NCBI RefSeq assembly: GCF_000699445.3
Contig: NC_067197.1
Span: 29,805,809 to 29,869,808, forward strand
Direction: 5' to 3'
Source of the DNA: Schistosoma haematobium
Lineage: Eukaryota; Platyhelminthes; Trematoda; Strigeidida; Schistosomatidae
Length of the DNA: 64,000 nt
Shown here: positions 21,875-33,030 of the stretch, piece by piece
Position numbering within the stretch: position 1 is the stretch's first letter
How the letters are laid out: every line of letters starts with the position of its first letter
Translations under genes and position numbers: made by a program
The notes under the pieces: model-generated
Databases searched by the model: none
Told to the model about the DNA's origin: nothing
The model's input: only the letters and a program-made list of their open reading frames with translations

Positions 21875-23829
21875 TCTATGGGGATTTTTAAACTGCTGAA
21901 AAAAATTATTATTAGATGGAATACCTGAATCTTTTTAAAATTCTTACAAAATCGGCAAACAAACAAACAAAAAGTTAATTAAAAGAGGATAAGTTCTAAG
22001 GTTGTTTTTTTAAAAAAAACTAACTTGGATAGTACAGTTTATGTAGCGTTATATATAATACTGCTTATATACCTCTTGTTTTAAAATAATCATTCTTTGT
22101 TGAAAAGTCAATCAGCATTTAATGAGACATTTAAGTGAAAATAATAATAAATTCCAAAATTGTTAAAGTTCTACAGTTAAGGTAACATGACTTAAATGAA
22201 ATCACATTACTAGTACTACTATTGATTCTTTAAAATATAAAATGAATAAATGAATTCTTGATAGGAATATTGTTGTTTTGCTTCTTTTTTTTTTAATGAT
22301 CGACTCATTTGAAGGGTTCAATTTGAATGATTTATTAGACTTATAGAGTAATGAACATATTCTTGGATAGTATGAAACAGTTTGTTGCATTATGTAAAAT
22401 CACACACAACATTTACAAAGTATGGAAACAATACAATCAATACACTATTTGTATATCTTCTTTGAGTTATTGGGATAAGTAGAAGTATTTGAATTATTAT
22501 ACGAACTAGGAATCTCCGAAATAGAGCAATTTAAACCAAACAGAACTAGATGAGTACAAATAAGAGTATTATTTTAAGAATTCAAAACCAGGCAGACATC
22601 AAGTACAAAAGAATCATTAGCTCATATAAACACCACAGTTATCCTTTACAAACTCCATTATTCTTTTATATCTGTTATTATTTTAACTGCTTTCCGTTTT
22701 CTTTTATCTTTTCTTCACTTTCCTCTTTTGCCCGGAAGAACTCTACTTTGAATTTCTGATGTATACTATTTATATCTGCCTGTACAAGTAGTACACACCA
22801 CGATGGTAATCAAGGTATGGCTTACTTTAAATGTGATTATTGGCAATCAGATTTGGTTCACTGGAAAAGGGCGGTTTTGTCCAGTTTAAAGTGTGCCAAG
22901 TAAACGTATGCATATATTGATATCCTTAGGCATAGGGTGAGTAGACAGTACTGCAGAGCTTCGAACTAGGAAGAACCGAAAACAGTACTCGTGGGTTTGT
23001 ATTGATTATTTGCGTTAAACGGCAATGTTATCTCAATCTTTACTTCTTTAGAATTATTCAGACTTACTAATTGTAAATGGCTATTTCCATTGTTCGTATG
23101 GTGGAAATAATTTACATTTTAGTGTCCACCCATTAATGTATTCCTATTACTAAACAATGGTAAATAATAAAATGTGGTATTTTTTATAGATATTTGTCTA
23201 GTTCGAAGATATTTTTACGATAAACGAACGTCACCTAGAGCACCACTGAAAATCGATAATTAGTGAACGACTGTTTCATCCCACTTTGTAACTAAGTAGT
23301 GTACATTTCCGAGGGTATTTCTTTAGTGAGGTTTAAAGATCAGAGATCGTATCCTTCGTTTAGATCTCGAAATCTCATTCGTGTTTACAAAATAATCAAC
23401 AGTGTGAGTACAACATAATCTTTAACGTTATAAACACTGAGGTAGCAGATAAAAACTAATCACTACACGTATTTGTAATATTTATCCAACAATTCACTTG
23501 AGATAATTAAGGTGACAGTTGTCTGAAAAATAAATTATCATTTTATAAGCCAATGAAAATCAATTTCTCTAAAATATACTAGTACATAAGTAAATTATAC
23601 GCAAGTTCTCACATCATCATATCAAATAAATTTGTTCCAACTGAATTTCTTGTCTTATATTTTCTGATCAGTGAAATTATAATAACATGAAATCTTGTTA
23701 TACTGTGACGTAACTGTATTGAAAAACGTAAACGGTGTGTGCGTGACTTCATTTACTGTATACTGGAACGGTATTAGGAATATTTATATTGTTATGACTT
23801 TATGTCCGGCTTTTCATCGCGTGATTTAT
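21875..23829. other. Intergenic, with a dispersed repeat at 22495-22830
   Basis: 22495-22660 resembles 12430-12600. 22650-22830 resembles 54380-54560 (acaaactccatta, gtagtacacaccac). No gene is recognised in the remainder. Confidence 0.45.
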
Positions 23830-24960
23830 CCACCAATCAAAATACGGCTTATACAATTTTAGCACTGTACCAAACCAATGATGTTCGACCGGTATGAGCA
23901 GCCTAGCGTCTTTATTGGTCCTATGTCCAACTAGCCCGTCCACTTGAATTCAGAACACCAATAACAGTTTCCACTATGCGAATCATATGTTTCAAACAAA
24001 CACCGCAATGCACCATAAAATAGGAAATAACATTTGTACATAATAAAGCCAAAAAGTGGCTGTGAACGTGGGAGACAGTAGTTAATAAACTGAGCATAAT
24101 TTAGGGACAGTACATCGTATAATAATAAATTATAAGTCAAAATGAAGCTTATAATAAGAGGAATATAAATATACATAATCTAGTTACTGAACAGTTATAC
24201 AATAAGAATATATAGATAATATTAGTCCATTAATAGATCTCAGACGTTACTCGTACTTTAATCTTCGCTAGGATATAACATATATATGTCCAACAGATTT
24301 GCTTCTTTAACATTTTTTCACTCAAACTTAGTAGTATAAGAAATATCTGTTGGCTTGATGTAATATGATCATCTTATGAGGAAACATGTGATTAACAGGA
24401 GGTTTGTCACATCTATGGAAATTATTACGTTAAAAGACTAGGTACCTTTGTCATAGAATACAAATTTCTAACAAATGATTGAACAAAACTTGATTTTTTT
24501 AGCATAGAAGACCCATATAAACATATGAACAATGCAAAACATGTGTTCTATAGGATATAGACAACAAATACTTCACTTAACGAATATCATGGGTTTAATG
24601 TGCTATATCCTAGTGAAGATTAAATTACGGGTAATTTCTGAGAACTATTAATGGACTAGTATATATATTCATATTTTACAACTGTTCAGTAAATAGATTA
24701 TTTATATCTATATTCATCTTAGTGTAAGCTTCATTTTGGCCTATAGATTATTATTATACGACTTACTGTTTTAAGTTATGTTCAGCTTGTTGATTACAGT
24801 CTTCCACTCTCACAGACACTTTTGGGCTTGATCTTGTATAAATGTTATTTTCTATTTTATGGTGTGATGCGGTCTGTTTGGTTGGAGTGTAAACCAAGTA
24901 TGTTTGAAATAAGTGATTCGCATAGTGGGAGCTGTTATTGGTGTTCTGGACTTTTAGTGG
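23830..24960. repeat. Two copies of repeat R head to head
   Basis: 23830-24300 is in the same orientation as 18030-18960. 24595-24960 is its reverse complement (aagcttcattttggc against tcaaaatgaagctt; tatcctagtgaagatta against taatcttcgctaggata). The ~295 bp between is unassigned. Confidence 0.7.
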
Positions 24961-25507
24961 CCCGTCACGTTGACATCAATTAGATGCACGATGTTGTCGA
25001 CGGGCTAACCACTTTAGTGGCCCGGGATCTGGCTCCAATTAAATCGTATGAATGTTCGTTATTTAGTGATTGCTGTCAATATATATATGTCGCCTATCCT
25101 CGCATATTTCATCGACTTAAATCGCGTTAGTCAATAACGGAATTAAATAAGTCAAATACGAGTATGAATTTTGAATACGTATATTTCATACAATCGTTGA
25201 TCCGGACAAAATATCGGAGAAGCAAAGGGGAGAGAGCGAAGCGAAACGATGCGCGTTGAAGAAGGCCTGTAAGCCAACTCCGTTTAGTCAAGCGTTAATC
25301 AATATTTATAGTCACACAAAATTAAGCTACATACATGTGATGAATGAGATAAGAAGGACACACACATATGTGCTCACATTAAAACAGCCAAGATTGATAA
25401 GCAAATAATTAACAAGGTTAAAAGTGTGACTCAAGTAGAATGAATAGATTGGCCTGTCCGAAAGCTAGAATAAGTTATGTGGGTTTAACATAATAATCGA
25501 CACTACA
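24952..25507. mobile_element. ~556-bp insertion in repeat R, unclassified
   Basis: Repeat R continues from gtgttctggac to actcaactggac in other copies, but here 556 bp intervene, with gac on both sides. It starts tttagtggcccg, a motif repeated 70 bp in, and ends cactaca. It could be a solo LTR with a short target duplication, but the start does not fit the TG rule. Confidence 0.4.
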
Positions 25508-26553
25508 GACTCAACTGGACGGACTAGACGAACAAAGGACTAATTAGGACGCTAAGCTGCTTATACCGCTCGGACGTCATTGGCTTAGCACAGTACTAAG
25601 ATTGGATTAGTCGTATTTCGATTAGCAAATAAATCAAGTGATAATAAACCGGCCCTAAAATCACAACATAATTAATATTTTCTTATTAGTTAGCGTAAAC
25701 TTGTACTGCACGGATTGATCAATCATTATTATTTGAAGATTTTATGATCATTAAAGAAGTTAAATAATAAACATAATTCCTAGGATGCTCGACCTAATTC
25801 CATTCATGGTATTTCTATATAATCTTAGAATCAAATAGATCCAGGAAAACTATAGAACTGAATCATTCGTTTTCTTAATGGCTATTTTCGATGTAGATTT
25901 CTCAAAGTTTCAGTAAAAGCCATGACCTATGAAGTCATTTATTTTTTAGAGTAGGATAGCCAGCAACTGAATAAATAGAATAATAGTCCTTTGATAACAA
26001 CAAGTGATCGGATTTGTTAAATGCAAAACATTTGATGTCAAATCAATAATCAATCCGTTTTGTGTTAACAATGAGGCCCAGGGATTTTCTGTCTGATAAT
26101 GTGTTTTACTATGATCGTTCACAGTTGAAGTATACGGAATATAGATGAAAAGGTTTCCCAGTGATACTTTGTTTTCAATGGTTTTTCACATTCTATCAAT
26201 CCATAATGAAATTATTTTACTTAGATTAATGATGATGATTTTTAGAAGATAGTTCAGGTAATTTCGATATACTGGATAAAGTGTTAAAAATGTCTGTAAC
26301 TGGTGATTATTGATTTGATTAATAACATCTTGAAATTCACTAACTCTTACCTTAGGCTACATTTTTCATTATAACAGCATTTTTATTCTCTATTCATTTT
26401 CTTGTTTATTTCTCAGTTTTCTTTCTTAACTTCAGTGGAAAAAGAAATGAATTACAATCATCCCGTCTAGAACTATATGCTCAGATTTCAAAGTACGATA
26501 TCCAGTCAAGTAAACAAGATAGTTACGTATATACATAGTCACTTCTGACGTAA
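25508..26553. other. End of repeat R, then no feature recognised
   Basis: 25508-25660 is the distal part of repeat R. 25660-26553 is AT-rich with no gene or known repeat that I can see. Confidence 0.5.
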
Positions 26554-28096
26554 CACATAATAATAATTAATCAATCAAAAATGTGATCTAAATATATATA
26601 TAGTGAAATAAAGTCAAAATACTGAGTGGATACATAAAGAATTGTTTATTTAGACAAATTGTGAACAAACTGAATACAGAACTGAGATGAATAAACATGA
26701 AAATAATAAAAATGAGCTAAGAATCTCTTTAGATCATTTTATAATTTACTCTTGATATTGATGAGTTCACTGAACGATATGGTTTAATCGTCTACCTTTA
26801 GTTGTCATTAGGAACAACATCGTGAATGTTTACTTCATGTATGATGGAGCTGTACAATCGTCAACTAAATAATTATGTTTCAAATCACTTTTCTGTATCT
26901 TATTTTGTTGATCATTTTCAGTAAAATTTCTACTCTTCCTCATACTGGACAAGAAAACTACTTTTCATATCTCTCTTCTACGTGTTATTTTCACTCGTAC
27001 TGCACTTTTAATTTTTGACTAACTTATATTATCTTTGTTACTAATACAGTAACCTTTATTTTCGACTATATTATCTGCGAAGTAACTATAGATACGGTTA
27101 TACTAATCCAGTAAATGACGTCATCAAAATTAACATTCCCCTTGTTTCACTGTCTTGATTTTGTTCAGCAACGTAATGGTTCTTTTCCGTTGTTTTAAAA
27201 CATATGAATTCCTTGGAAAATACAGTTTTAATGGAGTTAAGTACCTATGACCGATAATGATGACTCTTTTATGATAATAGAAACCTTTGCTATCGTAGTT
27301 GAATTGTTAAAATTACTGAAGTGACTAACATATGATAATTTCCTCACGGAAATAATTTCTAATCACAAGCCTGTTATGGATGCTGAGGAATAATGTGCCA
27401 ATCATTATCATGTTAAGTCTAATGATGTCCTTGGACGTTAAATGAACATTTCCTATTGGCCGTTATTTATTTCACTCGTTAAATATTGTGTAAATGTTGT
27501 TCTCTATTTTATGGTACGATGTGGTTTGTTTGTTTGGTATATAAATAGAGTATGGCTGAAATATAATGATTCATTACTCAGAGGCTGTGACTTGCATTCT
27601 AGACTCAACTGGCTGGGCTAGACAGGGGAGCGGGACCAATCAGAACCCTAGGCCGTTCATTACGTGTTTTCCGTGTACCTGAATCGATCAATAAAACGCT
27701 GCTCCATCTAACCTGCAATCCACCCGTTACAACAAAGCCAATAAATTTCAGAAAACGTAGTAACTTAGTAAATTCGAAGGTAATTAAAACTTATTTTTAC
27801 ACAAAATATTCAGTCAACATAATCATGACACATCAGTTAACAAATGATCATCAAATGATAAGAGAATGAATATTAAGTAATAATCAACATGAATTTACTT
27901 TTTCCCAACTAAGTACTGAATATTATCTTTCTACTATGGGAAAGAGTTATATCTGGATTTGAAATGCCATAAAACAACAGATTACACAAAATTAGTATTA
28001 AAATGAGCTTAATTGTCAACTACATAAGATTTTCTACAGTTACTTTTGCTAACGTACTATTTTCGTTATTTCTTTTTTGTTGTTGAAAATCTCCAG

Positions 28097-28691
28097 GTGA
28101 TAACGAATTTGTGCAAATCACAACAAAATCATGTTTGAAAAAATGGCTAAATATTTTAGTGATAATGGTCAAATCTGTCGAATTTATACTATTCCTCATT
28201 TGTACTCCGATGGAAAACCTCTGAATTCATTTTTCAATTTTTGTAGAGCTGATGAATTACCAAATATTTTAATACAACCACTTACTATTGAACACGAAAG
28301 ATTGAATGAAACATGGTTACAAACTCCATGTAAATTATGTGAAAAATTCAAATGGTCAGGTGAACGATATACTTGTTTATTTTGTCCAAATATAGTCTTA
28401 TGCAGAGAATGCTTTTATACAGGTTATCATAAAGAACATCCTCTTTTATGTACTCGTAATAATAAATTATTTTCACAGAAATTATTACAATGTTCACGTT
28501 TAGCTGTAGCATCAGTACCATGGAGGAATACATTACCAAAAGTTAACAGAGATCCGGAAACTGATGATAGAATAAGACAATCAATTAGTATGATACGAAA
28601 TAAAGAGAATAATTATTTCAATCAAAAAGATGAAGTTTCAAAGAGTGAAAAACAAAACAAACGAATAACATTGTTTAAGAAATCAGCTTAA
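28097..28691 (+). pseudogene. ZZ-type zinc-finger terminal exon, frame-shifted copy
   Basis: Same exon as 1545-2140, but the A7 run at 1586-1592 is A6 here (28138-28143). The frame entering through the acceptor (ag ends 28096) is therefore lost within 20 codons, and the ZZ frame can only be reached from an internal ATG at 28131. This copy is the one positioned to follow the exons at 15.3 and 19.6 kb. Either the assembly dropped a base or this copy is a pseudogene; all other copy-2 differences but one are also homopolymer losses, which favours a base-calling error. Confidence 0.6.
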
Positions 28692-28860
28692 ATGGATTGT
28701 TATTGAAATAAATTTTCTTTATTCTGTTCACAATAATCATAGTTTGGTTGAGTCAAGAATTGTAACATATTGTTCAACTAAAATAAAACATGCTATTAAA
28801 TAAGATATTTCTCTATTTGCTGAGCGAATTTTCATTCTTGTTATTTATGAATAATTACTT

Positions 28861-29149
28861 TAAGAAATATCAGTTATCTCCGACTGTGAACCTAGGTGAC
28901 AAGGGATCGAATCCGTCAGCGACCATCAGTTCCCTCAAGATTAGAGTTACACCTTGCTGATAACTGCCAAGTAGCACGAAACCTTGGTCCAGGGTTTCCT
29001 GTTCACTACCATCTTATTTCAACATAATGCACGCAATGTCGAGTCACCTAGAGTAGTGACCACATTGCAACATGGTTGATAGTATTCGATCTGCACTAAG
29101 AGGGACCTGATATACATGGCATCGATCACCACCCAGTGATCAATCAATT
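28861..29149 (+). mobile_element. Family-2 SINE in duplication copy 2
   Basis: Same as 2308-2596, including the ctgataac core change; it was carried along by the duplication, not inserted separately. Confidence 0.8.
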
Positions 29150-30609
29150 GCAAATTACAATTTCATAATGTGTAGGGAGATTTGGTACTTAAGTTTCATG
29201 GGGAAATTATAAAATTTAGGGAATTTTCATGTTGTAGTGGCTGTGCTTCGTTAATCATTCACCTTTGTAACTGTTATTATATACATTTCAACGGTGTTTG
29301 AAATCAGAAGGCAATAAGAAGCGGTGATAACAGTCTATTGGCGGATAGTACGAATCACAAAGCTATAGGGGCATTGATCGAATTTGTAGCAGAGAAGCAA
29401 ATATTCTTATTTGCTATTCATTTATTTAGTGAATATTCAAATATATATTTAATTATTAACACTAGAGTGAAGCTATTAGACTTCACTCACAAACTTTCTT
29501 GAATAGTTTTGAACTTATTAAGTTTTTTTAATGAATGAGTTTCATGGCATCTAGACTTTTTAAAGATACGTATAAGGAAAATATACTAACATCCATCATC
29601 GTTTGGCCCAAAGGTTTTTAGTAATTATAATTATAATCATTCAATTTAAAAGATGACAAATATGTGACGATTTATTGCATTATTTACATGACTAAAAAGC
29701 GGGCTCAGAAGTTTAAGTAAGTTACGTTTATGAATATACAGAAGACTAAGTAGTAGTAACTGATTCCAAGGTATTGTTAGATTAAAATTAAAGTCGAAGA
29801 AGATTAAAGAAAAACTGTACTTGATGGCAAAATTTGTATAATAGGTACGCACCAATGAATACAAATGATATGGTTAACCGATACCTAATTGATTTGAGTT
29901 AGATTAACATTCAAAATTGATTTTTTCCAATCTTCTATGGAATTTCATTAAATTTTAAGTACTCATATTAGTAATATCTACTGGTCATAGATAATTAACG
30001 ATATAATAGTGTATATCTACATTTATTCGCCAAATTAATAATTAATTCATGTCAAGTACAAGTCAGTTTATTGAGCACAGATCATTATAAGTCACAAAAT
30101 TCAGCAATTTGTAATGGAGAGTAGATGCATCGCTATAGAACAGAAATGAAAAATCCTATATAAAAGCAGCAAGGAAACTGTCTAAAGAAAAAAGATTTCA
30201 TTCAGATATGAAGTATTTACTGTTTGTTATTCTTATGACCGATAGTTTATACTGTTTCTTTTAGTGCTATGTGTACTTTGTGTATTGGTCACCATTTTAA
30301 GACTGATTGCAGCTATCATTACCTTACTGTATACATGTTCTGAATCCAAACTATGTATCTGATATTGTTGGGTATTTAATAACCGTTTAATCTTCGTTTT
30401 GTTCAAAACTGTTTCTATGGTGCTCATTGTATTGGATTGTCATACTCTTATTGAAACTTTATAAACTGATTGCTCTGTTTTATGTGGTTGATTTTTAAGC
30501 ACGTCTTCTGTTTGTTTTAAGGACGTTTGCCATTATTCACTGTTGGATGTTCATCTTTGGAGCAAATTTAATTGACTTAACCTTCTTCTTAGAATAGGAT
30601 GCTGTTCTT

Positions 30610-31310
30610 TAACTGATAAAAATATTTTCTTCATGACTACGACTAGCTCCTGAGAAGCTGGGTTTGGCTAAAAATGAATTTGACCACATGATAGACTTGG
30701 AAGTAATTCGACCATCAAACAGCCCATGGACATCCGTCTTGTACATAGTCCCTAAAAAGGACAACAACGGTTGTCGTCCAGCTGGTGACTATTGGCGATT
30801 GAATGAGGAAACCATTCCATATCGTTACTCCTTTCGTCAAATCCACTATTTGACAGATAAATTGAAATATACAACTGTTTTTTTCGGAAATCGACGTGGT
30901 TAAAGCGTATAACCAAATTCTTATGGCTGATGACGACGTTCCAAAAACGACTATCACCACGCTCTTCGAACTTTGCGAATTTCTGTGCATTTCATTAAGT
31001 TTAAGAAGTGCTGCACAAACTTTCCAGAGATTCATCGACGACTAATTTTAAGGTCTCAACTTCATATATGCGTATGTTAATAACTACTTAATTGCAAGTC
31101 CGGACAGAGAATCTCATTCCCAGCATCTGGACTTTGTTTTTGAACAACTTCAAAACATAGAGTTAATGTAAACATTCCGAAAAGCAAAACAGGAGCCAAT
31201 TTTATAGATTTGATCACTCTTGCATAACGAACACGCTGACCGCTGTGGACGGACGAGCACCCACCCTTGCTGGCAAGAGAAGATTTGATTTGACGCACCT
31301 GATAGGTTCA
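30610..31310 (+). pseudogene. Gypsy-type reverse transcriptase relic
   Basis: Frames from about 30655 read EFDHMIDLEVIRPSNSPWTS, IVPKKDNNGCRP and GDYWRLNEE, a typical Ty3/Gypsy RT fingers region. After a frameshift near 30900, NAAQTF-like (SAAQTFQRFIDD) and YAYVNNYLIAS follow; the catalytic YVDD is now YVNN. Later stops end it. It is a dead fragment of a Gypsy pol gene with no LTRs recognised nearby. Confidence 0.8.
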
Positions 31311-31765
31311 GCCACATACGTCTCATCAATTAGCTCAAACTATTAGGTATTAAGTCACAATTAATAGACTCGTTTACTTCATATTTAAATAGTTGACATT
31401 CTAAAGTCTAGGTAAACTTTGCTTTTTCTCAGGCTACGAAGTGTCTTAATGAGGTTTTCGTGTCGATGGGTACAATTTGTTCTATTTATCGAAGAAATCA
31501 GACTGGTAGTTGATAGGTATTTATTTAGGTCGTGGAACAGACTAGTTTGAGCGCTAGGTTGTCTTTTTCAAACACACAAAGTTTTCACCAACGAACATAA
31601 AAAATGGGGAATATTATGCCTATACAGAATAAGAAAGTGAATAAATACTTGAGTTATAATGTTTTGACGTTCAGATGTTTACGGTCAACTCTAAACTAGT
31701 CAACCTAAGTTCTTTCAGGGTCTTCCGGGGCTCGTCACTGGAACCTATTCTCACCCGTTTAACAT

Positions 31766-32358
31766 TGTAAGATCCATTTTGAATGCCTTGTGTGTTTGTG
31801 AAAATCCCTCCATGTATATACTTGCACTTTGTTCCTATTGATCTTCTTAGTTGTACATTGTTAACTTTTGGACTACATTTGAATTGTTAATCTTTGTATT
31901 TTATTATAGTTTTTGTTTTTACCACACCTTCACTAATTCCCCATGTTTCTTCCCGAACTGCACTTATGTTGTTTTACTTTATACTAAGTCTGAGCGGCAG
32001 TCATTTTGGTTGGTTCCTGCCTTTGATTGCTTGACCTGTGTTGACTGGAATTGTGCATTTTGGTTGTGAATTGAAGCACTCTTCCAGAATTGAAAACATT
32101 GTGTTATAGAGTGACCAATTATTACCTTTTGAACGAATCTGTACGTGATCTATCCAGACAGGATAGAATAACATTTATTTGTGGTGATTGTTTAGATTTG
32201 ATCAATTAAACAATTATTGGTTGGATAGCTGTGTGGTTATATTTGTTTAGAACCTCTATCTTACCCAATTACCTTGTTTTGGTTTCAAACGGGCGAGGGC
32301 GCGTATCGAACTTATCCAGGCAGCTGTCCAGCAGTCCAAACGTGGTTTGGATCCTACA
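31766..32358 (+). repeat. 5' LTR of BEL/Pao element
   Basis: 593 bp, TG…CA, with the same sequence as 35654-36246. The open frames in it (72 and 86 codons) are not genes. Confidence 0.9.
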
Positions 32359-32541
32359 GTTCTAAACAAATATTAATTGGTCAAAGTCGTTTGGGAATCG
32401 TTTCGTGGATTTTGGTTATCCTTCTTGAAAATATTTGGTCGTTTCCCTACAGTTCTAAACAAATATTACTTGGCCGAAATCCTTTGGTAATCGTTCACGG
32501 ATTTTCTGGAAATAATTGGTCGTGTCGCTTATAATGCCAGT
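32356..32541 (+). repeat. Tandem ~93-bp repeat in the leader
   Basis: acagttctaaacaaatatta begins at 32356, overlapping the LTR end, and again at 32449. The two units are alike but not identical (ttggtcaaagtcg against ttggccgaaatcc). The repeat covers the expected primer-binding site, so its priming function is unclear. Confidence 0.75.
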
Positions 32542-33030
32542 TAATCGTCGTCGGAGATCAGGCTCAAAGTTCGTCGATGTTAACGAAGAATCCCCTATCG
32601 TCAAGCAAGTACCTTTTGATGTCCTTAAGGGTCATGGTTCAGACTTAAATAGGGTTAATTATCATGGCAGTGATTCTAGCCTTAATTCGATGTCAGATGA
32701 TGTAAAAATCTTAGTTTAAAGGAGGAGCAAAGGCCTGAATTACTAGGAAAGAGCATGTCGCCTATAGTCCACGTTGTTGGCCCAGAGCTACCAAAGGTTG
32801 AATTGAGTTATTTCGATGGAGAGCCAAGAGGTTATTGGAAATTTATAAGGCAATTTGAGACGTATGTAGCGTCAAGAGTCACGGATGATAGCCAGCGCTT
32901 ACTCTATTTGATACACTACTGTAAGGGCAAGGCTAAAACAGCTATTGAAGGTTGCGTCATGATGGAGGCATCCTCTGGCTATAAAAGAGCAAGGGAGATT
33001 TTAAAACGTTTTTCGGACAGCCTCACGTAA
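32534..33030 (+). pseudogene. BEL/Pao Gag N-terminal part, two frame breaks
   Basis: The frame starts at an ATG (MPVNRRRRSG, basic) and is lost at an A5 run near 32705. A second frame from 32755 carries the Gag core (LSYFDGEPRGYWKFIRQFETYV, DUF1759-like) and is lost at a T5 run near 33010. From there the long downstream frame continues the same Gag domain. Both breaks are one-base losses in homopolymers. Gag packages the element RNA. Confidence 0.75.

Larger units (their letters stand above)
26554..30603. repeat. Segmental duplication, copy 2
   Basis: Direct copy of 1-4055 with five one-base losses in A/T runs and one substitution. It carries the ZZ exon, a SINE and a repeat R fragment (27490-27740). 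The junction after 30603 enters a Gypsy relic; copy 1 instead continues into other DNA. Confidence 0.95.

Noticed and set aside
31851..32069. 72-codon ORF present twice (also 35739-35957)
   Set aside because: Both are in the LTRs of one element; duplication is due to the LTRs, not a gene pair.
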